A DNA stretch of 33,492 bases from positions 1 through 33,492 of the forward strand of contig NZ_AUMP01000003.1 in the NCBI RefSeq assembly GCF_000430745.1. Reading direction: 5' to 3'. The notes below the pieces were generated by a model that saw only the letters and a list, made by a program, of their open reading frames with translations, was not told the origin of the DNA and did no database searches. Both the position numbers and the translations under genes were made by a program. This document shows positions 1 to 7,327 of this stretch, one piece after another; within the stretch, counting starts at the first letter, position 1, and each line of letters starts with the position of its first letter. This stretch comes from Fictibacillus gelatini DSM 15865. Lineage in GTDB: Bacteria > Bacillota > Bacilli > Bacillales > Fictibacillaceae.

Positions 1-4
1 TTTC

Positions 5-53
5 AGCTTGTAGACAAAGTCCATAATGTGGACTATGTCTACAAGCTTTTTTT
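5..53 (+). terminator. Hairpin with T-run at the IS left end
   Basis: A 12-bp perfect inverted repeat (5-16 with 36-47, AGCTTGTAGACA and its complement) is followed by eight T residues. It sits between the element's left end and the transposase, where it would stop transcription entering from outside. It overlaps the terminal repeat. Confidence 0.7.
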
Positions 54-91
54 ATAATTAAAGTAGAATTTTCTTTGTGGGGGTTAGGTAG

Positions 92-1447
92 ATGTTATCA
101 AAGCGAAAGGAAAATAATCGTCATCAAATTGAAATGGTGGCTCTAGATGAATTGGTACCAGAGGATCATCTGGTTCGAAAAGTGGAACAAGCCATTAACT
201 TTGATTTTATTTATCAACTAGTCGAGGATAAATATTCACTTGATAATGGCAGACCAAGTATAGATCCCGTTGTTCTCATTAAAATGGTGTTTGTGCAATA
301 CTTGTTTGGGATTCGTTCCATGAGGCAAACCATTAAGGAGATTGAAACCAATTTAGCTTATCGTTGGTTTTTAGGCTACGGATTCACAGAGAAGATCCCC
401 CATTTTTCAACGTTCGGTAAAAACTATGAGCGACGCTTCAAGGATACGGATCTGTTTGAACGAATCTTTTATCGAATCCTAAAGGAAGCGATGGATAAAA
501 AATTAGTCGATCCATCCGTAGCCTTCATTGACTCTACACACGTGAAGGCAAGTGCCAACAAAAAGAAATATGATAAAAAAGTGGTTCGAGTGGAAGCGAA
601 AAGTTACCAAAAACAACTCGAACTTGAGATTAATGCTGATCGGGAAGCACATGGAAAAAAGGAATTTCCCCTACAAGATAAAGAAGAGACGAAAGAGGTC
701 AAGGTAAGTAAGACGGACCCTGACAGTGGTTACTATGTGAAAGATGAACGTGAAAAACTTTTTGCTTATTCTGTTCATACGGCGAGTGATTCAAAAGGTT
801 TCATTTTAGGAACCAAGGTAACGGGTGCCAATGTTCATGATAGTTGTATGTTGGATACGTTGTTGAATGAAGTGATAGAAAAGGTCGGAAAGCCGACAGC
901 CGTTGCCGTAGATGCCGGATATAAAACCCCTTTTATCGCGAAGTATTTGATGGATCAAGAGATAAGACCCGTAATGCCGTATACGAGACCTCGCACAAAA
1001 GATGGTTACTTTAAAAAGCATGAGTATGTCTATGACGAATATTATGATTGTTACATTTGTCCGGAACAACAGGTTTTACCTTATAGAACCACTACCAGAG
1101 ATGGATATAAACAGTACGCCTCTGACCCTGAAATCTGTAAGAATTGTCCATTTTTAGACAAGTGCACCCAAAGTAAAAATCATCAAAAATTAATTCATCG
1201 ACATCTTTGGGAAGAGTACATAGAAGAATGTGATCATTTAAGACATACACCTGAAAATAAATATATCTATGCCAAACGTAAAGAAACGATTGAGCGGGTC
1301 TTTGCGGATGCAAAGGAGAAGCATGGCATGCGTTGGACAACCCTAAGGGGGCTTAAAAAATTGTCGATGCAGGCGATGCTTACTTTCGCTGCCATGAATC
1401 TTAAGAAGATGGCATGCTGGACGTGGAAGAAGCCATGTCCAGCATAA
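92..1447 (+). CDS. IS1182 family transposase
   Basis: This 451-residue DDE transposase moves the surrounding element. The N-terminal third holds the family's conserved region (MVALDELVPEDHLVRK near residue 15, then GRPSIDPVVLIKM). The catalytic triad is probably D in AFIDSTHVKAS, D in AVAVDAGYKTP and E in ETIERVFADAKEKHG, the last within the usual Y/RxxxE region. A cysteine cluster near residues 340-370 (YICPEQ, ICKNCPFLDKC) is a zinc-ribbon-like insertion typical of the family. The frame is open and full length, so the element may be active. The ribosome binding site is modest (GGGGGTTAGG before ATG). The assignment rests on recalled family features, not a search. Confidence 0.93.
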   Translation: MLSKRKENNRHQIEMVALDELVPEDHLVRKVEQAINFDFIYQLVEDKYSLDNGRPSIDPVVLIKMVFVQYLFGIRSMRQTIKEIETNLAYRWFLGYGFTEKIPHFSTFGKNYERRFKDTDLFERIFYRILKEAMDKKLVDPSVAFIDSTHVKASANKKKYDKKVVRVEAKSYQKQLELEINADREAHGKKEFPLQDKEETKEVKVSKTDPDSGYYVKDEREKLFAYSVHTASDSKGFILGTKVTGANVHDSCMLDTLLNEVIEKVGKPTAVAVDAGYKTPFIAKYLMDQEIRPVMPYTRPRTKDGYFKKHEYVYDEYYDCYICPEQQVLPYRTTTRDGYKQYASDPEICKNCPFLDKCTQSKNHQKLIHRHLWEEYIEECDHLRHTPENKYIYAKRKETIERVFADAKEKHGMRWTTLRGLKKLSMQAMLTFAAMNLKKMACWTWKKPCPA

Positions 1448-1485
1448 GATGACTACAGAAAAAACGTCAAAAGTGATGAAAAAAA

Positions 1486-1524
1486 CAAACCCGTTCTAAA
1501 ATCAAAGATTTAAAAACGGGTTTG
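1486..1524. repeat. Inverted repeat at the IS right end
   Basis: A 10-bp perfect inverted repeat, CAAACCCGTT (1486-1495) with AACGGGTTTG (1515-1524), lies just downstream of the transposase stop and runs into the right terminal repeat. It may act as a transcription stop or as a structural end signal for the transposase. Confidence 0.65.
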
Positions 1525-1535
1525 TCAACAGTCTG

Positions 1536-1560
1536 AAACGGGACATTTTGTCCCGTTTTT
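1536..1560. terminator. Terminator hairpin between ispG and the IS
   Basis: ACGGGAC (1538-1544) pairs with GTCCCGT (1550-1556) around an ATTTT loop, directly after the ispG stop on the minus strand. On the plus strand a run of seven T follows. On the minus strand, the direction ispG is read, only three T follow before the IS end begins. The IS therefore seems to have cut into the original T-run of the ispG terminator. Confidence 0.7.
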
Positions 1561-2664
1561 TTAATTGACTTGCCCGGCTTTTTGTTTCGCGTAATGTTCT
1601 TCGGCAAGTTTATCGACTTCTTTTTTTAATTCATCAAGCAATTGATCTTCAGGAATCTTCCGTACAATTTCACCATGCCTGAATAATAAGCCTTCGCCCC
1701 GTGCGCCGGCAATACCGATATCCGCTTCTCTTGCTTCTCCTGGCCCGTTAACGGCACATCCAAGCACCGCAACTTTAATTGGCGCTCGAACTTTAGAAAT
1801 ATATTCTTCAACTTCATTCGCGATCGATATAAGATCAATTTCAATTCGTCCACATGTCGGGCATGAAATTAAAGTTGCAGCGTCCGAAAGCAACCCGAAT
1901 GATTTCAACAGCTCACGCGCTACCTTCACTTCTTCTACCGGATCGGCACTTAGTGAGACACGTAATGTATTGCCAATTCCTTTATTTAAAATTACCCCAA
2001 GGCCAGCTGCACTTTTCACTGTTCCAGCAAACAGCGTACCAGATTCGGTAATGCCAAGATGAAGCGGATAGTCGAATGCTCTCGCTGCTTTTTCATATGC
2101 CTCAATGGCGAGATTGATATCTGATGCTTTCATTGACACAATAATATCATGGAAATCAAGGTCTTCAAGAATTTTAATATGGTCTAAAGCACTTTCCACC
2201 ATGCCATCTGCAGTTGGATAACCGTATTTTTCAAGATATTTTTTTTCAAGAGAACCTGCGTTAACACCAATGCGAATGGGAATGCCTTTTTCTTTTGCTG
2301 CTTTAACAACAGCTTCTACCTTTTCCTTCCGGCCGATGTTGCCAGGGTTAATACGAATTTTATCGGCTCCACCTTCAATTGCTTTAAGGGCTAATTTATA
2401 ATCAAAATGTATATCTACGACAAGCGGAATATTAATTCGTTTTTTTATTTCCGGAATCGCCTCTGCCGCTCTCATATCAGGACAGGCCACACGAACGATT
2501 TGACAGCCGGCTTCTTCAAGCCGTTTTATTTCAGCAACTGTCGCTTCTACATCATGGGTTTTTGTCGTTGTCATACTTTGAACTATTACTTGATTGTTCC
2601 CGCCAATTGTTAAATTTCCAACTTTTACGGGTCTCGTTTTTGAACGATGCGTTATTTCACTCAT
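1561..2664 (-). CDS. ispG: 4-hydroxy-3-methylbut-2-enyl diphosphate synthase (flavodoxin), IspG/GcpE
   Basis: IspG converts methylerythritol cyclodiphosphate to hydroxymethylbutenyl diphosphate, the penultimate step of the MEP isoprenoid pathway, in the cytoplasm using a [4Fe-4S] cluster. The 367 residues match the short bacterial form. A TIM-barrel domain comes first ([16 protein letters not shown] near residue 30, [28 protein letters not shown]), followed by the ferredoxin-like cluster domain. Cluster ligands visible are Cys268 and Cys271 (CPTCG) and Cys303 plus Glu310 ([10 protein letters not shown]). The gene stands alone, with yqfZ upstream on the same strand as in B. subtilis, but an IS1182-like element now lies directly downstream. 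The start is the ATG at 2664. Confidence 0.97.
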   Translation of the reverse strand: MSEITHRSKTRPVKVGNLTIGGNNQVIVQSMTTTKTHDVEATVAEIKRLEEAGCQIVRVACPDMRAAEAIPEIKKRINIPLVVDIHFDYKLALKAIEGGADKIRINPGNIGRKEKVEAVVKAAKEKGIPIRIGVNAGSLEKKYLEKYGYPTADGMVESALDHIKILEDLDFHDIIVSMKASDINLAIEAYEKAARAFDYPLHLGITESGTLFAGTVKSAAGLGVILNKGIGNTLRVSLSADPVEEVKVARELLKSFGLLSDAATLISCPTCGRIEIDLISIANEVEEYISKVRAPIKVAVLGCAVNGPGEAREADIGIAGARGEGLLFRHGEIVRKIPEDQLLDELKKEVDKLAEEHYAKQKAGQVN

Positions 2665-2777
2665 TCGTGAATCGCTCTCCTTTTACATCATTTGATACGA
2701 ATTGCACCTATCATCAGTCCATTGTAGCAATCGTTTTAAAGGTTTGGCAAGAAACAAGTTATTATACGTGGCCCTGT

Positions 2778-3098
2778 TTATTTTTTATCCGGATAAATCG
2801 GGAATTTATATACATGCCCGATTTGAATGTCTTCCGGATGAATATTGTTAAGCAAGCGAAAATCACGGATCAGTTTAGCCATTGATCGAGGAGCGCTTTT
2901 TTGATGCAATTGTTCAACAACGGATAAAACCGTATCACCTGCTTTAACCTTCACTCGTTGATAGAAGATTTTTTCCTGGCTGTTTTTTGGAGCCATTTTT
3001 GTTTTCGCCTGAAGCGGCTCAAGCGTCCCAATTTTTAAATCATAGGCCATTGTATATATAATAAGCAAGCTTAAACAGAACAAAAAAAACTTTTTCAT
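2778..3098 (-). CDS. yqfZ: Small membrane-anchored LysM-like protein, YqfZ family
   Basis: This protein of about 106 residues has an N-terminal hydrophobic segment (KKFFLFCLSLLIIYTM) that works as a signal anchor, then a LysM-like domain with KVKAGDTVLSVVEQL and DIQIGHVYKFPIYP. LysM domains bind peptidoglycan, so it probably faces the cell wall or the spore cortex. In B. subtilis the ispG neighbour yqfZ is of this type; expression in sporulation is recalled, not seen here. I chose the ATG at 3098 because AAGGAGGACAAGCTA precedes it. An upstream in-frame ATG at 3131 lacks such a site. Confidence 0.85.
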   Translation of the reverse strand: MKKFFLFCLSLLIIYTMAYDLKIGTLEPLQAKTKMAPKNSQEKIFYQRVKVKAGDTVLSVVEQLHQKSAPRSMAKLIRDFRLLNNIHPEDIQIGHVYKFPIYPDKK

Positions 3099-3269
3099 TA
3101 GCTTGTCCTCCTTGAACAATCTTTGGGACAAATATATGTGAAGACGATGAAATTATGACACCCATCTTTTAAAAAATAATATTTCTAGCCGATATAGAAA
3201 TTGTGGTGTAAAATGATGTGCATAGCTTTTTGTATAAGCTATATATACTTTTTAAGAGGTGGATCTTTT

Positions 3270-4154
3270 ATGAAGAAGATTTGCAAATGGTTATTGCCAT
3301 TATTTTTAATTACGCTAATTTGGGTTCCGAAACATGCATTTGCTGATAGTGCTCCAGGGGATGTTATCGTTACATTGGGTGAAGATTTAACTTCTGAACA
3401 AAAAACAAAAATCTTAAATGAGATGGGTGTACCTTCAAACGTTGAAGCGATTACCGTTTCAAATAAAGAAGAATACGAATATCTTGGTAAGTATATTTCC
3501 AGGGCGAAAATCGGAACGAGAGCCATTTCTTCGGCCAAAATAACACTTGCTGAAACAGGGAAGGGACTTCACGTAAAAACGAATCATATTAATTGGGTAA
3601 CCGCTGATATGATCACAAACGCACTTGTAACCGCAGGGGTTAAAGATGCCGATATATATGTTACGGCCCCATTTGACGTATCAGGAACGGCCGCATTAAC
3701 CGGTATCTTAAAAGCTTATGAAACAAAGACAGATATTACTATTCCAGAAGGCCAAAAACAAGTGGCCAATGAAGAAGTCATTAAAACAGCGCAGCTTGGG
3801 GATCGGATTGGAACAGATAAAGCAACTCAATTAATAACGGAAATTAAACAAGAATTAGCAAAAAATCCGGCAAAAACTACTGAAGAAATGCAGGCGCTTA
3901 TTCAGCGGGTTGCCGACAGGCTCGGGATCACATTAACCGATGCGGATTTAAAGAGTCTTGTTGCATTATTTGATCATATGAAGGATGTTCATATTGACTG
4001 GGATAAAGTAAAAGACGGATTACAAAATGTAAGAGATAACTTAAATCATGTCATCAACAAAGAGGAAACGAAAAATTTCCTTGAGAAAATACTTGATTTT
4101 ATCATGAATATAATTAATGCGATTATAGATTTCTTTAAAGGGTTGTTTGCATGA
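3270..4154 (+). CDS. Secreted DUF1002 protein, YpuA-like
   Basis: This 294-residue exported protein has a Sec signal peptide (KKICKWLLPLFLITLIWV, likely cleaved after HAFA). Most of the mature part is a DUF1002 domain (VIVTLGEDLTSEQKTKILNEM, then ITLAETGKGLHVKTNHINWVT), as in YpuA of B. subtilis. It ends in a hydrophobic helix (IMNIINAIIDFFKGLFA) that could hold it at the membrane. The molecular function of the family is unknown to me. It occupies the place of yqgA in the B. subtilis order but does not look like YqgA. The start at ATG 3270 follows AAGAGGTGG; the longer frame from 3201 has no ribosome binding site and no sensible N-terminus. Confidence 0.85.
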   Translation: MKKICKWLLPLFLITLIWVPKHAFADSAPGDVIVTLGEDLTSEQKTKILNEMGVPSNVEAITVSNKEEYEYLGKYISRAKIGTRAISSAKITLAETGKGLHVKTNHINWVTADMITNALVTAGVKDADIYVTAPFDVSGTAALTGILKAYETKTDITIPEGQKQVANEEVIKTAQLGDRIGTDKATQLITEIKQELAKNPAKTTEEMQALIQRVADRLGITLTDADLKSLVALFDHMKDVHIDWDKVKDGLQNVRDNLNHVINKEETKNFLEKILDFIMNIINAIIDFFKGLFA

Positions 4155-4184
4155 AAAAAGAGGCTGGATTTCAGCCTCTTTTTT
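4154..4184. terminator. Bidirectional terminator
   Basis: AAAAAAGAGGCTG pairs with CAGCCTCTTTTTT around a short loop, between the convergent DUF1002 gene and yqgB. A-runs and T-runs on both sides let it serve both strands. Confidence 0.9.
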
Positions 4185-4950
4185 AAACCCTTCGCGGTGG
4201 AACTTCTTTTATTACGAGCCAGATCATGATAATTGCTACAGCCCAATAAATGATAAATGAAAAAGGAACAAAAATCCGAAAAGCATCCATTAATGCGAAA
4301 AAGACGGTCGGCAAGGTAACGGAATAAGCGGATAGTCTCCATAAATGGCGGAAAGAAAGTTTTCTATTCACCGCATTTTGAATAAACAAGCCGATAACCG
4401 CTAATACGGTTACACCAATAAATTTCGATGCCGTTGTAAATATATAAAGAATGACCATACTTATCATTATAATAATAGGCAGTAAGTCGGAAAGATCTTT
4501 GCTAAACTTAAGTACATCATTTTTCGTAACTTCAATAGTGCCTAACACTGAATAAGGCATTTTGCTTACATTTCCTCCGGCCTTAACAACAAGCTCATTT
4601 GGAAGCAATGCAATAACATTCGAATAATTGTTAATGTCACTCATTGAAATCGTTCCTGTAGTATCTAAAATGATCGTTTGATCGTCTTCTGTTTGAATAT
4701 AAGGCTTTTTTTCGTTAGAAGTTAAATGTCCATTTGATAATTGAAAAGAAGGAATATCTGTTTCTAATGATTGTTTAAATTCTTCAACACCATTTTTTAA
4801 TGAGAGTGAGAAGATAATTCCAAACGGCAACGTTGTCAAAAACGTAAGAAAAAAGATATAGCCGATGGTTTTACCAATCCCTTGAAAACGAAATTTCACG
4901 ATATCTTTCGGTGAATACAAACTTAAAATAAGCTGTTTGACGATATTCAT
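4183..4950 (-). CDS. yqgB: DUF1189 integral membrane protein YqgB
   Basis: This 255-residue membrane protein belongs to the DUF1189 family. One membrane segment lies near residues 25-50 (YIFFLTFLTTLPFGIIFSLSL), followed by an extracytoplasmic region of about 100 residues. A cluster of three or four hydrophobic helices makes up the C-terminal half (IIIMISMVILYIF, GVTVLAVIGLFI, then FIIYWAVAIIMIWLVI). The function is unknown. The N-terminus (NIVKQLILSLYSPKDIVKFR) is characteristic of the family. It lies divergent from yqgC as in B. subtilis. Confidence 0.88.
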   Translation of the reverse strand: MNIVKQLILSLYSPKDIVKFRFQGIGKTIGYIFFLTFLTTLPFGIIFSLSLKNGVEEFKQSLETDIPSFQLSNGHLTSNEKKPYIQTEDDQTIILDTTGTISMSDINNYSNVIALLPNELVVKAGGNVSKMPYSVLGTIEVTKNDVLKFSKDLSDLLPIIIMISMVILYIFTTASKFIGVTVLAVIGLFIQNAVNRKLSFRHLWRLSAYSVTLPTVFFALMDAFRIFVPFSFIIYWAVAIIMIWLVIKEVPPRRV

Positions 4951-5111
4951 TAATTTTTTCTCCTCACTTACACTTGTTGATTACTTTATTATTTTAGCGG
5001 AAAATTCATTTGTAAACAATGGATATACAAATGTTCGTTATCATTGTACATAGAAAAGAAAAAAGGTAAAATAATAGAAGAAAAACGACAATCTCATAAG
5101 GAGCATATCTG

Positions 5112-5594
5112 GTGGATACGTTATATTGGATTTTGATCGCTCTCTCGTTTTTGCTTGCCTTTGTCGCATTGTTTTACCCAATTTTGCCTGGTGTTCTTTT
5201 TTTGGCGTTAGGATTTATTTTGTATGGCGTCTTTTATTCATTTACGCCATTTACGATACCGTTTATCATCATTCAGGCGATTTTATTTATTAGCCTTTTC
5301 GTCGTCGATTATGTAAGTAATTTGTATGGAGTTAAGAGAAAAGGAGGATCGAAAGCGGCGATTTGGGGAAGTACAATTGGTTTAATAGTCGGACCATTTG
5401 TTATTCCTATTGCTGGACTTCTTGTCGGGCCGTTTTTAGGAGCCGTATTGGCAGAGATAATTGTTCATAAAAAATCGTTTCCCGAAGCTTTTCGTGTAGG
5501 AATTGGCTCGTTGTTAGGGTTTATTGGAGGAACGATTGTAAAGATTTTTGTTCAGTTAATTATGATCTGCTATTTTTTATGGGTTGTTTTGTGA
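5112..5594 (+). CDS. yqgC: DUF456 membrane protein YqgC
   Basis: This 160-residue protein is almost entirely membrane-embedded, with about five hydrophobic segments and the glycine-rich stretches of DUF456 (GSKAAIWGSTIGLIVGPFVI, GPFLGAVLAEIIV). Its function is not known. The start is a GTG at 5112, preceded by AAGGAGC at a good distance, and no ATG lies near. It matches B. subtilis YqgC in length and position (before sodA), but here a tRNA operon separates it from sodA. Confidence 0.88.
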   Translation: MDTLYWILIALSFLLAFVALFYPILPGVLFLALGFILYGVFYSFTPFTIPFIIIQAILFISLFVVDYVSNLYGVKRKGGSKAAIWGSTIGLIVGPFVIPIAGLLVGPFLGAVLAEIIVHKKSFPEAFRVGIGSLLGFIGGTIVKIFVQLIMICYFLWVVL

Positions 5595-5674
5595 AATGCC
5601 GCTTGCGTAGAAAGGAAGGCGCGTGCTATAGTAAATCTTGCCGAAGAATAAAGGCGTTAATTAGTGATTAATTA

Positions 5675-5704
5675 TTGACAGTATAGCATTGGTTGTGATA
5701 TAGT
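5675..5704 (+). promoter_or_regulatory. Promoter of the tRNA operon
   Basis: A perfect -35 TTGACA (5675-5680) is followed by TATAGT (5699-5704) after 18 bp, about 30 bp before tRNA-Asn. This is the expected strong sigma-A promoter for stable RNA. Confidence 0.8.
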
Positions 5705-5734
5705 AATAGTTGTCCATAATTGACACTTAATTAT

Positions 5735-5809
5735 TCCACAGTAGCTCAGTGGTAGAGCTATCGGCTGTTAACCGATCGGTCGCAGGTTCGAGTCCTGCCT
5801 GTGGAGCCA
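5735..5809 (+). tRNA. tRNA-Asn (GTT)
   Basis: The cloverleaf has acceptor TCCACAG pairing with CTGTGGA, anticodon loop CTGTTAA, T-loop TTCGAGT and encoded CCA. It is the first gene of the operon. Confidence 0.97.
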
Positions 5810-5812
5810 TAT

Positions 5813-5889
5813 GGCGGTGTAGCTCAGCTGGCTAGAGCGTACGGTTCATACCCGTGAGGTCGGGGGTTCGATTCCCTCCGCCGCTACCA
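5813..5889 (+). tRNA. tRNA-Met (CAT), elongator type
   Basis: This is a 77-nt cloverleaf beginning GGCGGTG with anticodon CAT and encoded CCA. The first acceptor pair is G-T in DNA. The paired 5' end distinguishes it from the initiator tRNA at 6781. Confidence 0.95.
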
Positions 5890-5994
5890 TATTGGAACTT
5901 AGAAGTGGGAAGTTGGAAATTAGACGAAATGTTTTGCTTCGTTGAATTACAAGAAGTTCCAACCTCTAGACTTCGCATCTAATATTTAGAATAT
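5890..5994. repeat. Partly palindromic spacer between tRNA-Met and tRNA-His
   Basis: TTGGAACTT near the left edge has a perfect complement AAGTTCCAA about 60 bp later, and AGAAGTGGGAAGTTGGAAAT is shared almost exactly with the spacer at 6167-6271. No gene is seen in it. Confidence 0.6.
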
Positions 5995-6071
5995 GGCGGT
6001 CGTGGCGAAGTGGTTAACGCACCGGATTGTGGTTCCGGCATTCGTGGGTTCGATTCCCATCGGCCGCCCCA
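5995..6071 (+). tRNA. tRNA-His (GTG)
   Basis: The 77-nt cloverleaf has anticodon GTG and the extra 5' G (G-1) opposite C73, the identity element of tRNA-His. CCA is encoded. Confidence 0.96.
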
Positions 6072-6089
6072 TTTTCCAATACATAGCAT

Positions 6090-6166
6090 GGACCCTTAGC
6101 TCAGTTGGTCAGAGCGGTCGGCTCATAACCGATTGGTCGTAGGTTCGAGTCCTACAGGGTCCACCA
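6090..6166 (+). tRNA. tRNA with CAT anticodon, probably tRNA-Ile2
   Basis: The 77-nt cloverleaf has acceptor GGACCCT, anticodon CAT and encoded CCA. Its body resembles the Bacillus tRNA-Ile whose C34 is changed to lysidine to read AUA. It is clearly unlike the other two CAT tRNAs here. The Ile2 call rests on resemblance from memory. Confidence 0.8.
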
Positions 6167-6271
6167 TACTAGAAATTAGAAGTGTGAAGTTGGAAATTGG
6201 ATTTACAACTAAATCCGGAGAAGTATTTTATAGATCTAACTTCTTACCTTTTAATATCTAACATCCAACCC
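6167..6271. repeat. Partly palindromic spacer between tRNA-Ile2 and tRNA-Ser
   Basis: It contains a GGATTTA-CAAC-TAAATCC hairpin, and a GAAGTT stretch matched later by AACTTC. Its beginning (AGAAGTGTGAAGTTGGAAAT) nearly equals the beginning of the spacer at 5890-5994. Confidence 0.55.
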
Positions 6272-6364
6272 GGAGGTATACCCAAGTCTGGCTGAAGGGA
6301 TCGGTCTTGAAAACCGACAGGGGTGTAAAAGCCCGCGGGGGTTCGAATCCCTCTACCTCCTCCA
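6272..6364 (+). tRNA. tRNA-Ser (TGA)
   Basis: A 93-nt class II tRNA with a long variable arm, anticodon TGA, acceptor GGAGGTA with TACCTCC, and CCA. The discriminator position before CCA reads T, whereas G is usual for bacterial tRNA-Ser. Confidence 0.93.
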
Positions 6365-6401
6365 TTTTATTTACTTCTTCATATCATCGCGGGGTGGAGC
6401 A

Positions 6402-6479
6402 ACGAGCATAACATCGTGAATTACTACGAGTTGTCTCGACGCATCAAACCACGAAGCAAAACTGGAAGAGGAAGAGACA
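6402..6479 (+). other. Unannotated ~80-nt tRNA-associated element, copy 1 (fMet)
   Basis: The 78-nt body starts ACGAGCATAAC and ends AAGAGACA. It is homologous to the body at 6895-6974, with shared blocks GAATTA, GAGTTGTC, CGACGCA, AAAACT and AGAGGAAG. Short hairpins are possible: TCGT with ACGA early, GAGAC with GTCTC at the end, and GAGCAAC across the junction with GTTGtCTC. No open reading frame is evident. Confidence 0.7.
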
Positions 6480-6532
6480 GTCTTCGGTCTCAGCATCATC
6501 CATAAGCTTTCATATCATCGCGGGGTGGAGCA

Positions 6533-6610
6533 ACGAGCATAACGTCGTGAATTACTACGAGTTGTCTCGACGCATCAAACCACGAAGCAAAACTGGAAGA
6601 GGAAGAGACA
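6533..6610 (+). other. Unannotated ~80-nt tRNA-associated element, copy 2 (fMet)
   Basis: Identical to copy 1 except for A to G early in the body (ATAACGTCGTG instead of ATAACATCGTG). The change completes no new feature that I can see. Confidence 0.7.
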
Positions 6611-6663
6611 GTCTTCGGTCTCAGCATCATCCATAAGCTTTCATATCATCGCGGGGTGGAGCA

Positions 6664-6741
6664 ACGAGCATAACGTCGTGAATTACTACGAGTTGTCTCG
6701 ACGCATCAAACCACGAAGCAAAACTGGAAGAGGAAGAGACA
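6664..6741 (+). other. Unannotated ~80-nt tRNA-associated element, copy 3 (fMet)
   Basis: The body equals copy 2. The tail after it differs at two bases (CTTCAGTC for CTTCGGTC and AAACTT for AAGCTT). It lies directly upstream of the intact tRNA-fMet. Confidence 0.7.
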
Positions 6742-6780
6742 GTCTTCAGTCTCAGCATCATCCATAAACTTTCATATCAT

Positions 6781-6857
<77 letters not shown>

Positions 6858-6868
6858 AAATACATATT

Positions 6869-6894
6869 GGCTCGATAGCTCAGTCGGTAGAGCA
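6869..6894 (+). pseudogene. Truncated tRNA-Phe, 5' 26 nt
   Basis: These 26 nt equal positions 1-26 of the intact tRNA-Phe at 7023, covering the acceptor 5' strand and the whole D-arm up to GAGCA. The sequence then switches to the ~80-nt element. Confidence 0.9.
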
Positions 6895-6974
6895 ACGAGC
6901 AAATCATCATGAATTAACGGCGAGTTGTCCCGACGCAACCTGCTACAGAGAGAAAACTAGTAGAGGAAGGGACA
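6895..6974 (+). other. Unannotated ~80-nt tRNA-associated element, diverged copy (Phe)
   Basis: The 80-nt body begins ACGAGCAAATC and ends AAGGGACA. It aligns along its length with the fMet-associated bodies but is clearly diverged, so it was not produced by the recent tandem duplication. After it, GAGGACTG (6975-6982) resumes the tRNA-Phe sequence at position 27, followed by a decayed anticodon arm (GTTATTCCTC) and then unrelated sequence up to 7022. Confidence 0.7.
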
Positions 6975-7022
6975 GAGGACTGGTTATTCCTCAGATCAGA
7001 TTATGCGATATTAATAAATAAT

Positions 7023-7098
<76 letters not shown>

Positions 7099-7108
7099 TA
7101 CATAATCC

Positions 7109-7145
7109 AACCCCCTTACAGAAATCCTTTTCTGTGAGGGGGTTT
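7109..7145 (+). terminator. Terminator of the tRNA operon
   Basis: AACCCCCTTACAGAAA pairs almost perfectly with TTTTCTGTGAGGGGGTT around a short loop, about 10 bp after tRNA-Phe. Confidence 0.88.
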
Positions 7146-7266
7146 ACGTTTGTTTTAACAAATAAAACATAATATGAGGTTTATTCGTTGATAATAACGG
7201 TTAAATCTGATAATGTAAGTAATAGAAAGACTTAATAAACTTTATTGTTGCTTAACTCTGGTTTCA

Positions 7267-7291
7267 CTTTCCGGGGGATTCCCTCGGAAAT
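7267..7291 (+). promoter_or_regulatory. Hairpin in the sodA leader
   Basis: TTTCCGGGGG can pair with CCCTCGGAAA around a tiny loop, about 35 bp before the sodA start. No T-run follows, so it is not a terminator. It could protect the mRNA 5' end or affect translation; its role is not known. Confidence 0.4.
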
Positions 7292-7327
7292 GAAAATAAA
7301 TTTGATTACATATAGGAGGAGATTAGT

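Larger units (their letters stand above)
1..1541 (+). mobile_element. IS1182-like insertion sequence, complete or nearly so
   Basis: The element carries one transposase gene flanked by imperfect terminal inverted repeats. The left end (1-18) and the reverse complement of the right end (about 1521-1538) share TTTCAG, then TG and GACAAA, with about 15 of 18 positions equal. A strong hairpin lies inside each end (5-53 and 1486-1524). The window starts at the left repeat, so the outermost bases and any target duplication are not visible. The right end abuts the ispG terminator hairpin. The family is assigned from the transposase. Confidence 0.8.
6388..6780 (+). repeat. Three tandem 131-bp repeats, each with a tRNA-fMet 5' fragment and the ~80-nt element
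   Basis: Units at 6388-6518, 6519-6649 and 6650-6780 differ from each other at only one or two bases. Each begins with the first 14 nt of tRNA-fMet (CGCGGGGTGGAGCA), followed by a 78-nt body that is not tRNA, then a tail ending TTCATATCAT. The same TTCATATCAT plus 14-nt sequence opens the intact tRNA-fMet at 6781, so the array ends in the real gene. Confidence 0.95.

Noticed and set aside
6388-6780. Tandem repeats as a CRISPR array
   Set aside because: The units are 131 bp and almost identical throughout, with no variable spacers and no cas genes; they contain tRNA fragments.
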